A DNA stretch of 64,000 nucleotides. Origin: Polymorphum gilvum SL003B-26A1. GTDB lineage: Bacteria; Pseudomonadota; Alphaproteobacteria; Rhizobiales; Stappiaceae. The translations under genes and the position numbers were made by a program. This document shows positions 8,502 to 16,741 of this stretch, piece after piece. The stretch is taken from positions 4,355,001 through 4,419,000 of the forward strand of contig NC_015259.1 of assembly GCF_000192745.1 (NCBI RefSeq). The letters are read 5' to 3'. The stretch's first letter is position 1. Every line of letters begins with the position of its first letter. The notes beneath the pieces are model-generated. The model did no database searches and was not told the DNA's origin. It was given only the letters and a program-made list of their open reading frames with translations.

Positions 8502-8854
8502 GGTCGGTCCGGTGCGATGGGTGAAGGATCTGATCCGGCGGTCGCGAAGCCCGCCGACGCGCTGCGCCGGCGAAACCAGTGCCGCTTCGCCGATGCGCTC
8601 GAAACGAAACGCCCCCGACCGGCGGCTACGCTGTCGCCGAGGTCCGCAGACGCCCAAGTGTTTGAATTCACGAGCGCGACGATGCGAGCGAAACGAAATG
8701 GCCTATTTCGGCGCCGTCACTGGGAAAGTGTCGCGCCATTGCCGCCAGCATACGATTTCGGCCAGGGAGGAACCGTGCATCTCGCCGGTCGGTGATCATC
8801 CCCGCACGCGGCTCGCCTGAGGATACCGGAGAACTAGCCCAAATCGCCGATGTG
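8502..8854. other. Intergenic stretch upstream of the methyltransferase
   Basis: About 350 bases separate the methyltransferase start from the repeats that follow the DUF6362 gene. It is lower in GC than its surroundings and I see no convincing gene on either strand; short frames here lack good ribosome sites. It probably carries the promoter for the methyltransferase and DUF7220 genes, but no clear -35/-10 pair is visible. Confidence 0.4.
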
Positions 8855-8899
8855 TGTCTCGCCGGGAAATGTCTCAGCGAAAATTGTCTCACGAATCAA
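8855..8899. repeat. Three TGTCTC direct repeats with an exact 15-bp period
   Basis: TGTCTC occurs at 8855, 8870 and 8885, each followed by a related 9-base spacer containing CG and A-rich triplets. The array abuts the stop of the DUF6362 gene. It could be a protein-binding array or the remnant end of a transposable element; no transposase is attached. Confidence 0.5.
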
Positions 8900-9336
8900 A
8901 ATGAACTTGACGACCGAACTCGGTCGACGAGGAAGGCGCGCGAACGCTTCGCCGGCACTTGCTGTCCATTCAGCTTCCAGGTGATGACGCTGAGGCCGTA
9001 CTCCCAGCGGCGGCACGCCGTGGCGCGGGAGATCCCAAAGCGCCAGCAGATCGGCTTCCACGGCGTGCCCTCGGCGCGCGCCCAGACAAGCCGGGCATCG
9101 TCGGGCTCCAGCCATCTGAGCCAGGGCAGCGTCGCCTCCATGCGGCTGATGGCGTCCGGCAAGGGCGGCGGACGCTTCATGCGCGGCGGCTCCTGACCGA
9201 CGAGATCAGCGAACTCATGCACGATCTTCGGCCACACCGAGAAATACCCCTGCACCCGAACCTCGGGGAGGCGCTTCATGACGTCAGCAGCTTCGATCAG
9301 CCGCTCCTCGACTTGTTCGCGAGTCCAATCAGCCAT
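8896..9336 (-). CDS. DUF6362 family protein (helix-turn-helix)
   Basis: This 146-residue protein carries the DUF6362 signature LVWARAEGTPWKPICWRFGISRATACRRWEYG in its second half, a helix-turn-helix-like segment, after a helical N-terminus (WTREQVEERLIEAADVMKRLP). The family is found in alphaproteobacterial prophages next to small DUF genes as here, and may bind DNA in packaging or late regulation; that role is inference. The ATG at 9336 (MADWTREQ) is chosen; the longer frame to 9507 is the shadow of the neighbour. It overlaps the upstream gene by 8 bases. Confidence 0.8.
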   Translation of the reverse strand: MADWTREQVEERLIEAADVMKRLPEVRVQGYFSVWPKIVHEFADLVGQEPPRMKRPPPLPDAISRMEATLPWLRWLEPDDARLVWARAEGTPWKPICWRFGISRATACRRWEYGLSVITWKLNGQQVPAKRSRAFLVDRVRSSSSF

Positions 9337-9529
9337 GCCGTTGCTCCGTCGGCAGGCGCCGTCCGCCATAGAGCTTCTCGCCGAGCTGGCGAACCAGTTC
9401 TCGCTCGGGCCAGGTGAGGCGCGGATCGGTGGGGCTGACGACGAGGAGGCCCTGCTCGCGCCAACCCTCCCGCTTGACCTCTTCGGCCGACCGGCGTTCG
9501 CCGCCATATCCTTTCGGCAGCCATCTCAT
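9329..9529 (-). CDS. Small hypothetical phage protein
   Basis: This is a 66-residue, strongly charged protein (MRWLPKGYGGERRSAEEVKREGWREQG, then DPRLTWPERELVRQLGEKLYG). The pattern is one I associate with small proteins of unknown function in the same DUF6378-DUF6362 neighbourhood of related prophages. The ATG at 9529 overlaps the DUF6378 stop by four bases, and the stop overlaps the DUF6362 start, so the three form a coupled string. Confidence 0.6.
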   Translation of the reverse strand: MRWLPKGYGGERRSAEEVKREGWREQGLLVVSPTDPRLTWPERELVRQLGEKLYGGRRLPTEQRHG

Positions 9530-9783
9530 CGTCCGACCTCCTGCAGCACCGCTGCATAGCCGGCGATGTCGAGGATCGAGTCCTGATGCTTCGGATCGTG
9601 CCCGAGCCGCGCCAGCTTCAGATCGATGAGGCAGAGCACGACCTCCGCCGGCGTGATGGGCCGGCCGAGCGTGATCGACCAGCGTCTGGCGACCACGGCC
9701 ATCGCGGCGGCCGGCTCGCCGTATATCTTGCGGCGCTCGGCGACGACCGACGCGGCATGTTTGAGCATCGTCTCCCCGCTCAT
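9526..9783 (-). CDS. DUF6378 domain protein
   Basis: This 85-residue protein has the pattern of DUF6378: MLKHAASVVAERRKIYGEP, then WSITLGRPITPAEVVLCLIDLKLARL and HQDSILDIAGYAAVL. The fold is probably all-helical and related to the MazG/phage nucleotide-metabolism helical proteins, but no catalytic role is established that I know of. The ATG at 9783 overlaps the stop of the RuvC-like gene (ATGA), which indicates coupled translation. Confidence 0.8.
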   Translation of the reverse strand: MSGETMLKHAASVVAERRKIYGEPAAAMAVVARRWSITLGRPITPAEVVLCLIDLKLARLGHDPKHQDSILDIAGYAAVLQEVGR

Positions 9784-10427
9784 CGCACACCTCCCTCGGT
9801 CTCGATGGCCCAGAGCAGGATGGCGATGGCGTCGGCTTCATTATCGTCCGCGGGTGAGAAGCCGCGGGCGCGAACGGCGGCCATGACGGCGGCCTTGTCG
9901 GCGTTGCCCTTGGCGGCGACGTGCCGCTTGATCGTGCCGACCGGAACGCCCTGATAGGCGATCGCGTGGCTCTCACACCAAGCGCTCAGCGTCGCCAGGA
10001 AGCCGCCATAGAGATGGGCCGCATCGGTACCGACATGCCGGCGAACCTCCTCGAAATAGATCGCCGCGAGACCGCCGGCGTCGGCGGCGATCTGGTCCAG
10101 CCAGCTCCGGAAGCGCAGGTAGCGCATGCCGCCACCGTCATAGCGGCTCGGCCGGAAAGAGACCGTGCCGCTCGTGATCAGGCCGTCATGGCTGCGCAAC
10201 GCCCAGCCAGTCGTGGTGCCGAGATCGAGGCTGAGAATGGCGCGATGCGCATGAGCCGGATGCGGACGGAATGTGATGACCCCCGCTTCGGCGGGGCCGG
10301 TTTCGATGGTCGAGATCATGATTGTCTCCAAGGAGCGCGGGCAAGGGTCGGGTTTCGGATCGAAGACCCATCGCGGCGGACCGGTCGCTGCCGCCGGGAG
10401 ACGGCCGAGTTGACGGAGCATGCCCAT
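9780..10427 (-). CDS. RuvC-like Holliday junction resolvase/nuclease (phage type)
   Basis: The conserved part begins at ILSLDLGTTTGWAL and continues with TSGTVSFRPSRYDGG, IYFEEVRRHVGTDAAH, GVPVGTIKRHVAAKG and DDNEADAIAILLWA. This is the RNase H-like fold of RuvC, with acidic residues D (SLDLG), E (YFEE) and the terminal DDNEAD group as metal ligands. It would resolve branched replication or packaging intermediates. Two starts are credible: ATG at 10427, overlapping the primase stop as ATGA with an AAGGAGG site seven bases upstream (215 codons), and ATG at 10319 with GGAG (178 residues) nearer the conserved domain. I list the longer one. Confidence 0.85.
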   Translation of the reverse strand: MGMLRQLGRLPAAATGPPRWVFDPKPDPCPRSLETIMISTIETGPAEAGVITFRPHPAHAHRAILSLDLGTTTGWALRSHDGLITSGTVSFRPSRYDGGGMRYLRFRSWLDQIAADAGGLAAIYFEEVRRHVGTDAAHLYGGFLATLSAWCESHAIAYQGVPVGTIKRHVAAKGNADKAAVMAAVRARGFSPADDNEADAIAILLWAIETEGGVR

Positions 10428-13354
10428 CAGAGCACCTCCTTGAGCCAGTCCGGCGCAACGCCGTTCGGGGAACGTGGTGAGGGATGTTCCCCCGCATGTT
10501 CCCCGGTGCAAGCCGTTGAGGAACAAGCGCTTTGGGAAGGTGACGAAGGTGGGGAACGTTTTTCCCCATCCTCCATCGCGTGGGCGCAGCCGCGCACATG
10601 CGTTAGTGTCGAAAAACGTTCCCCATGTTCCCCACGTTCCCCGGAGCCTTTTGTTTCAATGGGTTGTGCCGGGGAACGTTGGGTTTCGACGTTCCCTTTT
10701 TCGGCGCAACGTTCCCCGCCCGATGCCGCGACACCTTGCGGAAAACGTTCCCCACGTTCCCCTTCGATCGTGAGCTGCCAGCGCTTGGCCTGATGGGAGA
10801 CGCCCAGCGTGCGCACGCGCATCTTGCGGCCGTCGATATCGAAGACCCGGTCGCGCATGCGGGCGAGCGCCTTGCCGAGCCGTGTGCGCTGTGACCGGTC
10901 GCCCCCGGCGCCCAGCGGCAGCGGCGGCTCGCAGGCCAACGCCACCTCATAGAGATCGCTGGTGCCGACCTCCGCCGTCCCGAAGCGGTCCCACCAGGCG
11001 CCGATGAAACTGCGCCAGATCGCGCCCTCGCCATCGGCGGCAGCGAGCATCTCGTCGAGGTTGGCGAGAAACCCTTCGATCCCGGCGACCTCGAGGACGC
11101 CGCCCATGATGCGCGACCAGCTCTCGTAGCTCCCGATCATGCGCGCGCCCCGTGGCCTGCCGGCGGCCAGCCAGGCCCGGCACAGCGTAAGGCAGGCCGC
11201 GACGAGGCGGGGCCGGTTGGCGCGGACCCAGCTCATGAGATCGGGGTGACGGAACCCCTCGCGCCGCCAGGGTTGATCAACACGGGCGTCGAGGCGGATG
11301 CGCACGATGCGGCGCGCCATCTCGTTGGAGAATTCGGGATTGTTGCCGGTCGCGATCCAGACGCAGCGGATCGGCAATCGCGTCATCTCGGACGCCCCGA
11401 GAATCCGGTCCTCCCAGAAGGGTGCGGTGAGCGCTGCCGCGAGCGCCGAGGAGTCGAGCGGATGACGCAGATTGTCGATGAGCACGATCGAGGGAATCTG
11501 GCGCAGCTTGGCGGTCAGCCGCTTGCGCCACTCTTCGTCGTCGCGGCCCTCGGTCATCACGGAGGCGCTGACGCCGGTGAGCACGGTCGCGATTGCGTCG
11601 ACCATCAGGGTCGCGCCGGTGCCGGGTGTCGGCTTCTCGATCAGGTGGAGCGGCGTCGGCGCGTCGATCATGGCGCGAAGAAAGCCGAGCAGCATCAAGG
11701 CAACGGCATGCGCCCGCTCCGCGTGGCCGGTGAAGGGGAACTCGCCGAGCATGTCGTCGACGATGAGACTGCGCGCGGTCGCGATCTCCGCCGGCGACGG
11801 GCGCTCCGGCACCTGCGGCACGGCAAAGCCTGGTGTCGGCTGGTAGAGCAGCCGCGCATCGGGGTGGTAGCCGGGCTCGGTCAGGAGGGCGCCATTGCGG
11901 CCGAAGACCGGCGTGGTGACGATCCCCGCCAGGACCGGCAGGCCGGGATCGGGCGTCGCCAGCAGCGACTTGATGAGCGGCGTCGGCGGATGCGCGGGAA
12001 CGAGATCGCCGTTTCGCGCCAGACGCCGCCAATCGGCGAGCTTGGCCAGCATGTGGCGCAGGCGCTCTTCCGTCACCGGCCGGGCCATGGGCAGGCCGTC
12101 ATCGTCGTGCACGGCCCATGTCGGCATGCCGCCGCTGCGAAAGAGCCAGGGTGTCCTGTTCGAGGCGAGCAGCAAACCCCAGCTGCGTGCGTGGGCGCGG
12201 GCGAGATCGCCCTCATCGGCGCGCAGTTGCGGCAAGCGCCCCTGGGGCTCGACGAAGCCGATCGGGCGGTTTCGGGCGCCATCCTGCGCATCCGTGCCAT
12301 CCGCCACTGCACAGGGCTCGGCCGCGTCGATGATCTGGCGGACCGCGCCCGCGCCGTTGCGCAGCAGAACGTCGTTGAAATCCTCGCCTTCCGCCCGCGG
12401 TAGGGCGATGGCGACGCTGCGGCCTTCCGCGAGGAGACGCCGCGCCGCCGCCTCGGCTGCACGAAGGCCCGCGCCTGACGCATCGTGATCGGCCAGCAGA
12501 ACGACACGCCGGGCCTCCGGCGGCAGGACGACCTGTTCGAGGTTGGTGGCCGAGAGCGTCGCCCATACCGCCATATCCGGGCAGGCCGTCATCACGGCGA
12601 GCGCCGTTTCGATGCCTTCGCTGAGACCAAGGACAGCGTCGTCGCCGATCGGCGCCAGGCGCACCGCGCCGCCGCCAACCCGGCCCAGCATCTTCTTCGG
12701 CTTTTCGACCTCGGCTTTCGCCGCCCCGTCCGGCCGCAGGTAGATGCGGTGCAGGGCAACCACGCTGCCGGCGCGGTCGCGAACCAGCCCGACGATGGCC
12801 GGGAACCCGGTCCTCGTGTCCCAATGCGTGAGGTCCGGATGGAACAGGAGGTCGGACGGTGGCGGGACCGTCAGTCCTCGTGCGCGCAGATAGGCCTCGC
12901 CCGGTGTGCCGGCGATCGGGAGGGCCCGCGAGAGGATGATCTCGATTTCTCGGGCAGGGTCTTTCTCCGGTTTCGCAGGAGCCGCCGAGGGGTCGCGCCG
13001 CGCTGGCGCCGCGGCCGACCATCCGACCAGATCGGCGGCATAGGCGAAGAGGTCGCGGCCCTTGAGGCCGGTCGCCTGTTCCAGCGTGCTGAGCGGTCCG
13101 CCGCCCTGGCCGCCGTCGAAGTCGATCCAGTCGCCGGCGTGCTCGCCTCTGAGCGTGATCACGCAGGAACCGTTCTTTCGCGGCGCAGCGCCATTGATAT
13201 TGGCGAGACGCCATTCGTCGCCGTTGCGCCGGCCGTTCGGGAAGTGCTGCGGCACCCAAGCGCCGGTCCTGTCACGCAGGCCGGCCACGATGGCGTCGAG
13301 ATCGTAATGGACCGCAAGCGTTCTGGCGGGTGCGATGTCGTTGAAGTCAATCAA
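10427..13354 (-). CDS. Phage replicative primase-helicase (Toprim plus VirE/D5-like ATPase)
   Basis: The 975-residue protein has an N-terminal primase-associated region, a Toprim domain around residues 230-330 (LSEGIETALAV, VVLLADHDASG) and a C-terminal ATPase with a degenerate P-loop (KPTPGTGATL), a Walker B-like SIVLIDNL and WIATGNNPEFSNEMARRIVRI, as in VirE/D5-type helicases. It would prime and unwind phage DNA. The last ~110 residues are Glu/Gly/Arg/Ser-rich and appear disordered; they are encoded by a GTTCCCC repeat cluster. The start is TTG at 13354, overlapping the helicase stop by 8 bases; no closer ATG exists. Confidence 0.88.
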   Translation of the reverse strand: MIDFNDIAPARTLAVHYDLDAIVAGLRDRTGAWVPQHFPNGRRNGDEWRLANINGAAPRKNGSCVITLRGEHAGDWIDFDGGQGGGPLSTLEQATGLKGRDLFAYAADLVGWSAAAPARRDPSAAPAKPEKDPAREIEIILSRALPIAGTPGEAYLRARGLTVPPPSDLLFHPDLTHWDTRTGFPAIVGLVRDRAGSVVALHRIYLRPDGAAKAEVEKPKKMLGRVGGGAVRLAPIGDDAVLGLSEGIETALAVMTACPDMAVWATLSATNLEQVVLPPEARRVVLLADHDASGAGLRAAEAAARRLLAEGRSVAIALPRAEGEDFNDVLLRNGAGAVRQIIDAAEPCAVADGTDAQDGARNRPIGFVEPQGRLPQLRADEGDLARAHARSWGLLLASNRTPWLFRSGGMPTWAVHDDDGLPMARPVTEERLRHMLAKLADWRRLARNGDLVPAHPPTPLIKSLLATPDPGLPVLAGIVTTPVFGRNGALLTEPGYHPDARLLYQPTPGFAVPQVPERPSPAEIATARSLIVDDMLGEFPFTGHAERAHAVALMLLGFLRAMIDAPTPLHLIEKPTPGTGATLMVDAIATVLTGVSASVMTEGRDDEEWRKRLTAKLRQIPSIVLIDNLRHPLDSSALAAALTAPFWEDRILGASEMTRLPIRCVWIATGNNPEFSNEMARRIVRIRLDARVDQPWRREGFRHPDLMSWVRANRPRLVAACLTLCRAWLAAGRPRGARMIGSYESWSRIMGGVLEVAGIEGFLANLDEMLAAADGEGAIWRSFIGAWWDRFGTAEVGTSDLYEVALACEPPLPLGAGGDRSQRTRLGKALARMRDRVFDIDGRKMRVRTLGVSHQAKRWQLTIEGERGERFPQGVAASGGERCAEKGNVETQRSPAQPIETKGSGERGEHGERFSTLTHVRGCAHAMEDGEKRSPPSSPSQSACSSTACTGEHAGEHPSPRSPNGVAPDWLKEVL
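10467..10762. repeat. Cluster of GTTCCCC / GGGGAAC short repeats inside the primase-helicase 3' end
   Basis: Within about 296 bases there are eight GTTCCCC and three GGGGAAC heptamers, most preceded by ACG or AT, with one near-match GTTCCCT. Some are head-to-tail at 9-bp spacing (around 10617-10642 and 10746-10762) and some face each other. They shape the low-complexity C-terminal tail of the primase-helicase. Lambda carries its origin iterons inside a replication gene, so an origin is a reasonable hypothesis. Confidence 0.75.
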
Positions 13355-14627
13355 GGATCACCAGCCCTTGCTCCGCGCGCGTGATGGCGGTGTAGAGCCA
13401 GCGGGCGCGGTCCTCGGCGGTCCGCCCGAGACCGTCGTCGTAGACGATCACGTTCTCCCACTGCGACCCTTGGGCCTTGTGGCAGGTGATGGCGTAGCCC
13501 CAGACGCTCTCGACAAGCCCCCGCATGTCACGCCAATCGCGGCGCAGGCGCTCGGCGTCGTAGGCGACGTGGTCGTCGAAATGCCCCTTGTAGAACCACT
13601 GGCGGCCGGGAACGCTCGTCCCGTCTTCGGTGCGCACCGAGGCACTGAACGCGAGCGGGCTTTCGTCGCGGATGTCCGAAAGGTCGAGGAACATGCCGTT
13701 GACGAGACCGAGATCGTGCCGGTTCTTGAGGCAGATGATCTTCTCACCGCGCCCTCGCGGGTAAGCGTCGGGAAAGCCGGCCGCCTGTTTCATCGCGGTG
13801 TTCAGAAAGAGCCGCGTCGCGTTGCGGCCGCAGATCACCTGGCCGCCCTTGAGGAATTGATGCGGGCCGATGTCGGAGCGCCGCATCTTCCAGACGAAGT
13901 CGTCGTGCTCGCCGTAGGGAATGGGCACGCTCTGCCGCGCGAGCGTGGCGAGACGGATGATCGCGCTGGTCTCCGCCTGGCGATGGATATCGGTCAGCAT
14001 CACGTCGGGATCGGCGTCGGTGAAGGCGCCGTCGCCCTTGATCGGCGGCAACTGGCCGGGGTCGCCGAGCACCAGGATCGGCTTGCCGAAGGCGAGCAGA
14101 TCGCTCGCCATTTCGGCGCCGACCATGGAGACCTCGTCGAGCACGATCAGGTCGGCGTCGCGGACCAGCGACTGCTCGTTCAGAATGAAACGGGGCTGAT
14201 GGATGTCGGCGAGCCGGAGCTCGAGGCGGCGGATCTGGGTCTCCGCGAAGGAACGCTCGGCCGGTCCCATGCTCCGCAAGCCTTTGCGCAGCGTCTCCAA
14301 CTCGCGGGTGACGCGCTCGATTTCTTCCGGTGTCGCCTCGGAGACCTTGTAGATCAGGCTGTGGATCGTCGAGGCCGGCGTTCCCTTCCGGGTCATCACC
14401 AGGGCCGCCTTGCCGGTGAAGGCGGCATAGAGCACGCCGCCCGCACCACCCATGCGATCCATCGGTTCGAGACCGAGCTCGCCGATTGCATGCCGGGTGA
14501 TGGTGGTCTTGCCCGTTCCTGCGTAACCGAACAGGCGGAACACCTGCTGATCGGGCGTGCCGCGCCGAAACCAGTTCTCGATCGCGGCGATTGCCGCCGC
14601 CTGCTGCGGAGACGGGATGAAGCTCAT
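13347..14627 (-). CDS. RecD/Dda-like superfamily 1 DNA helicase
   Basis: The 426-residue protein starts with a Q-like motif (PSPQQAAAIAAIENW) and has Walker A GYAGTGKTT, motif Ia AFTGKAALVM with STIHSLIY, Walker B IVLDEVSMVG, motif III LVLGDPGQLPPI and a C-terminal AITCHKAQGSQW...YTAITRAEQ, the full set of a RecD2/Dda-type 5'-3' helicase. It presumably works with the adjacent primase-helicase and PD-(D/E)XK nuclease in replication or recombination. The ATG at 14627 (MSFIPSPQQ) overlaps the nuclease stop as ATGA. Confidence 0.92.
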   Translation of the reverse strand: MSFIPSPQQAAAIAAIENWFRRGTPDQQVFRLFGYAGTGKTTITRHAIGELGLEPMDRMGGAGGVLYAAFTGKAALVMTRKGTPASTIHSLIYKVSEATPEEIERVTRELETLRKGLRSMGPAERSFAETQIRRLELRLADIHQPRFILNEQSLVRDADLIVLDEVSMVGAEMASDLLAFGKPILVLGDPGQLPPIKGDGAFTDADPDVMLTDIHRQAETSAIIRLATLARQSVPIPYGEHDDFVWKMRRSDIGPHQFLKGGQVICGRNATRLFLNTAMKQAAGFPDAYPRGRGEKIICLKNRHDLGLVNGMFLDLSDIRDESPLAFSASVRTEDGTSVPGRQWFYKGHFDDHVAYDAERLRRDWRDMRGLVESVWGYAITCHKAQGSQWENVIVYDDGLGRTAEDRARWLYTAITRAEQGLVILD

Positions 14628-15394
14628 CGCTCGCCCTCCCAGCAGCGCTCCGCATAGGCGCACATGCGGCAGAGATAGAAGTCCTGGGCTGCGGCGATCC
14701 GCGCCGGGAGTTCGCCGGCTGCCGCGGCGCGCAGGATATCGACGGCCTTGTCGGACAGCGCCTGCGCGCAAGGCGGATCGAACGCGACCATCTCGTGGTG
14801 GAGCGCCTCGGTGTCCTTGTTGAGGGCCGTGACGAGGGCGGTCTCCAGCTCCAGGTAGCCCATGTAGAGCTGGACCTGCGCGAAGTAGACCGGCTTGGAG
14901 GCGCGCAAGCCACGCTTGACCAGGTCGTTCCAGGATTTGGCGTTCAGCGCCTTGTGCTCCCAGAGCACGGGCCAGCGCAGGCCGACGTCGGGGCCAGCGA
15001 CGATCACGCCGTCGATGTGGCCGCGCAGCTTGCCGCCCGCCGTCTCGAACCCGAATTGCCCGCCGTCCGCGCGCTCGGTGCGAAGGTCGAAGCCCGCGCC
15101 GCGCAGCCAGCGGATGGAGAGCGTCTCGAACTGGTGGCCAGCGTCGAAGATGCGCAGGATCGCGCCGTCAAAATCCCGTCCCTCATCCTTGGGCGTATGG
15201 GTCACCTCGTAGACGAGCTTGCGCACGCAGGGCTCGCCGATCCGGCTGCCCCCGAGATAATCGCGCGGCGTCTGCCGGCGATTGCGTGCCACCAGCGCCG
15301 CATCGATCAGGGCATTGACCCGATCGGACACGCTGATCGCGTGGCCGATGCGGCCATACACGAAGCCGGAGCCGTGGTTGAGATCGATTCCCAT
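14624..15394 (-). CDS. PD-(D/E)XK nuclease-family protein (Cas4/RecB-like)
   Basis: This 256-residue protein has the nuclease core HIDGVIV then VLWEHKALN (the D...ExK pattern) and a C-terminal cysteine group CRMCAYAERCW which, with C near the N-terminus (GEPCVRK), resembles the Fe-S cluster ligands of Cas4/AddB-type RecB nucleases. It probably trims phage DNA ends during recombination. The ATG at 15394 is preferred over an in-frame TTG at 15406; GAGG precedes it. It is coupled to the helicase downstream. Confidence 0.85.
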   Translation of the reverse strand: MGIDLNHGSGFVYGRIGHAISVSDRVNALIDAALVARNRRQTPRDYLGGSRIGEPCVRKLVYEVTHTPKDEGRDFDGAILRIFDAGHQFETLSIRWLRGAGFDLRTERADGGQFGFETAGGKLRGHIDGVIVAGPDVGLRWPVLWEHKALNAKSWNDLVKRGLRASKPVYFAQVQLYMGYLELETALVTALNKDTEALHHEMVAFDPPCAQALSDKAVDILRAAAAGELPARIAAAQDFYLCRMCAYAERCWEGER

Positions 15395-15402
15395 GCGCCA
15401 CC

Positions 15403-15927
15403 TCAAAAGGGAATCGGATCGTCGAGCGGGTCGCGGGCGGCTGCCTGGCGCTGCATCGACTCCTGAAACCCGTCGACGCAGGCCTCGATGATGCGGTCGA
15501 TTTCTTCTGGCTTCCGGTCGTAGAACGGCGCCATCAGGTCGAGCTCGGTGAGCGTCTCGGCGAGAAACCGGCGCGCCTCCTTGATCGCTCGGGTCTCCAT
15601 GTCGGTCTTGTCGATCATCCCGTTGTTCCTGTTGGCGAGCGCCGCGCCGACATCGAGGCAGCGCATCGAGCAGAAGCGGTGGTAAGGAAAGCGGTCCCAG
15701 CGCAGCTGGTGGACGTAGCCGAAGCCCCGCGCCTGACGTCCGCAGACGGCGCAGACGCCTACCCGAGCAAGAGCCGGGTCAGGTCCTCTGCGTCGTCCGG
15801 CTGATCCTTGATCCGGTGCGAGGCCAGGACGATGAACCGCGCGATCGCGTTCGCCGCCATGGCGTCCAGTTCGGGGAGCGTGAGAGCGGCGATGGGCTGG
15901 TGAAGCCTTCCGCGTCCTTCGAGCCAT
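15403..15927 (-). CDS. DUF6511-like zinc-binding phage protein (start uncertain)
   Basis: The confident part begins at about base 15775: CAVCGRQARGFGYV, then RFCSMRCLD, a four-cysteine zinc-ribbon-like pair, followed by helices (EARRFLAETLTELDLMAPFY, IDRIIEACVDGFQESMQRQ). This is the general plan of DUF6511 proteins of alphaproteobacterial prophages; function unknown. The listed ATG at 15927 is the nearest in-frame ATG but would make a 50-residue extension lying over the 75-residue gene in another frame, which looks like shadow sequence. The true start may be a non-ATG codon nearer 15785. Confidence 0.55.
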   Translation of the reverse strand: MARRTRKASPAHRRSHAPRTGRHGGERDRAVHRPGLAPDQGSAGRRRGPDPALARVGVCAVCGRQARGFGYVHQLRWDRFPYHRFCSMRCLDVGAALANRNNGMIDKTDMETRAIKEARRFLAETLTELDLMAPFYDRKPEEIDRIIEACVDGFQESMQRQAAARDPLDDPIPF

Positions 15928-15986
15928 TGTCCCATCGCCTTCGCTGCCTCGCGCGTGACGTGCGCCTGCCACTCATCGGCCGTCAT
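15759..15986 (-). CDS. Small hypothetical phage protein
   Basis: This 75-residue all-helical protein (MTADEWQAHVTREAAKAMGQWLEG; ALTLPELDAMAANAIARFIVLASHR) is acidic at its C-terminus. I do not recognise a family. Its ATG lies six bases from the SSB-like stop and it leads into the DUF6511-like gene, so it belongs to the same replication operon. Confidence 0.6.
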   Translation of the reverse strand: MTADEWQAHVTREAAKAMGQWLEGRGRLHQPIAALTLPELDAMAANAIARFIVLASHRIKDQPDDAEDLTRLLLG

Positions 15987-15991
15987 GACGG

Positions 15992-16735
15992 TCAGGTGTT
16001 GAGCCAGGCCGGGCCACTCGGGGCCGGCGTCGCTGCAGGCGCGGCTGTCGCGGCCGTTGCCGGAGCCGTGCCCGGCTGTGCCGGCCGGCTCCAGGCCGGG
16101 GCAGCGCTCGCGGGCGGCGATGCGGCGGGCTGCCCCCAGGCCGGAGCTGCGGGCGATGCGGGCGAGGCAGCCCTGGGCCGCGCGCGGGTGCTGGGGCTCG
16201 GCGCCAGGACCTCGCCGTCCATCACCTTTCGCCATTCCGGCTCGCTCGGCAGAACCACGCGGTCGAGCTTGTTGCTGTCGCCGTAGCGCGGATCGTCGCT
16301 GGGCTCGACCTTGATCTTGGCGACAAAGGTGATGCCGCTGAGGTCGGCCAGACCGCGCAGGATCCGCTTCGACTTCGCCGCGTCGCTCATGTCCTGCGGA
16401 TCGAGCCCGAGCGCGCTGTCGATCATCGCGCGGAAGCTCCCCTTCGAGATCTTCCAGCCTATCGAGACACCCTGCTCGTCGACCTTGCCGCCGGAGACGG
16501 TGAACATCTGCCAGAACTTGCGCCGGACGTGAGGGCCCTCGGCGACGGTGAACTCGGCATCCACCATCAGCACGTCGCTGCCGGGCGCGTTCGAGGCCTT
16601 GAGGAGCCCCCGGTCGATCTCGCTCTGGCCGTCGGTCCCGCCCGGCCGGATGGTCATGGTGACCTTGGCGAAGGTGCCGTCGGGGATCAGTTCGCCGCTC
16701 TTCTGCGGCTCGGCGTCGTTCATGTCGAAGCTCAT
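15992..16735 (-). CDS. Putative phage single-stranded DNA-binding protein (DUF669-like)
   Basis: The 247-residue protein has an SSB-like beta-rich N-terminal domain (residues 1-160: GTFAKVTMTIRPGG, VLMVDAEFTVAEGPHVRRKFWQMFTVSGG, SGITFVAKIKVEP) and a long Ala/Pro-rich tail ending GPAWLNT. That layout resembles phage DUF669-type proteins often found beside Sak4-like ATPases. Binding of single-stranded DNA is inferred from this and from the adjacent recombination ATPase. The ATG at 16735 is 7 bases from the ATPase stop. Confidence 0.65.
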   Translation of the reverse strand: MSFDMNDAEPQKSGELIPDGTFAKVTMTIRPGGTDGQSEIDRGLLKASNAPGSDVLMVDAEFTVAEGPHVRRKFWQMFTVSGGKVDEQGVSIGWKISKGSFRAMIDSALGLDPQDMSDAAKSKRILRGLADLSGITFVAKIKVEPSDDPRYGDSNKLDRVVLPSEPEWRKVMDGEVLAPSPSTRARPRAASPASPAAPAWGQPAASPPASAAPAWSRPAQPGTAPATAATAAPAATPAPSGPAWLNT

Positions 16736-16741
16736 GGCTCG

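Noticed and set aside
8668-8892. 74-codon minus-strand frame in the gap before the methyltransferase
   Set aside because: No ribosome site, odd composition, and it covers the TGTCTC repeats; not credible as a gene.
10467-10762. Possible CRISPR array
   Set aside because: The repeats are only 7-9 bases, occur in both orientations and irregular spacing, and lie inside a coding gene; no spacers of uniform length and no cas genes.
14624-15394. Cas4 gene of a CRISPR-Cas system
   Set aside because: The PD-(D/E)XK protein has Cas4-like cysteines, but it is embedded in a phage replication operon and there is no cas1, cas2 or repeat array.
15927-15972. Longer N-terminus for the DUF6511-like protein
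   Set aside because: The extension is an out-of-frame reading of the 75-residue neighbour; only the part from about 15775 downwards looks conserved.
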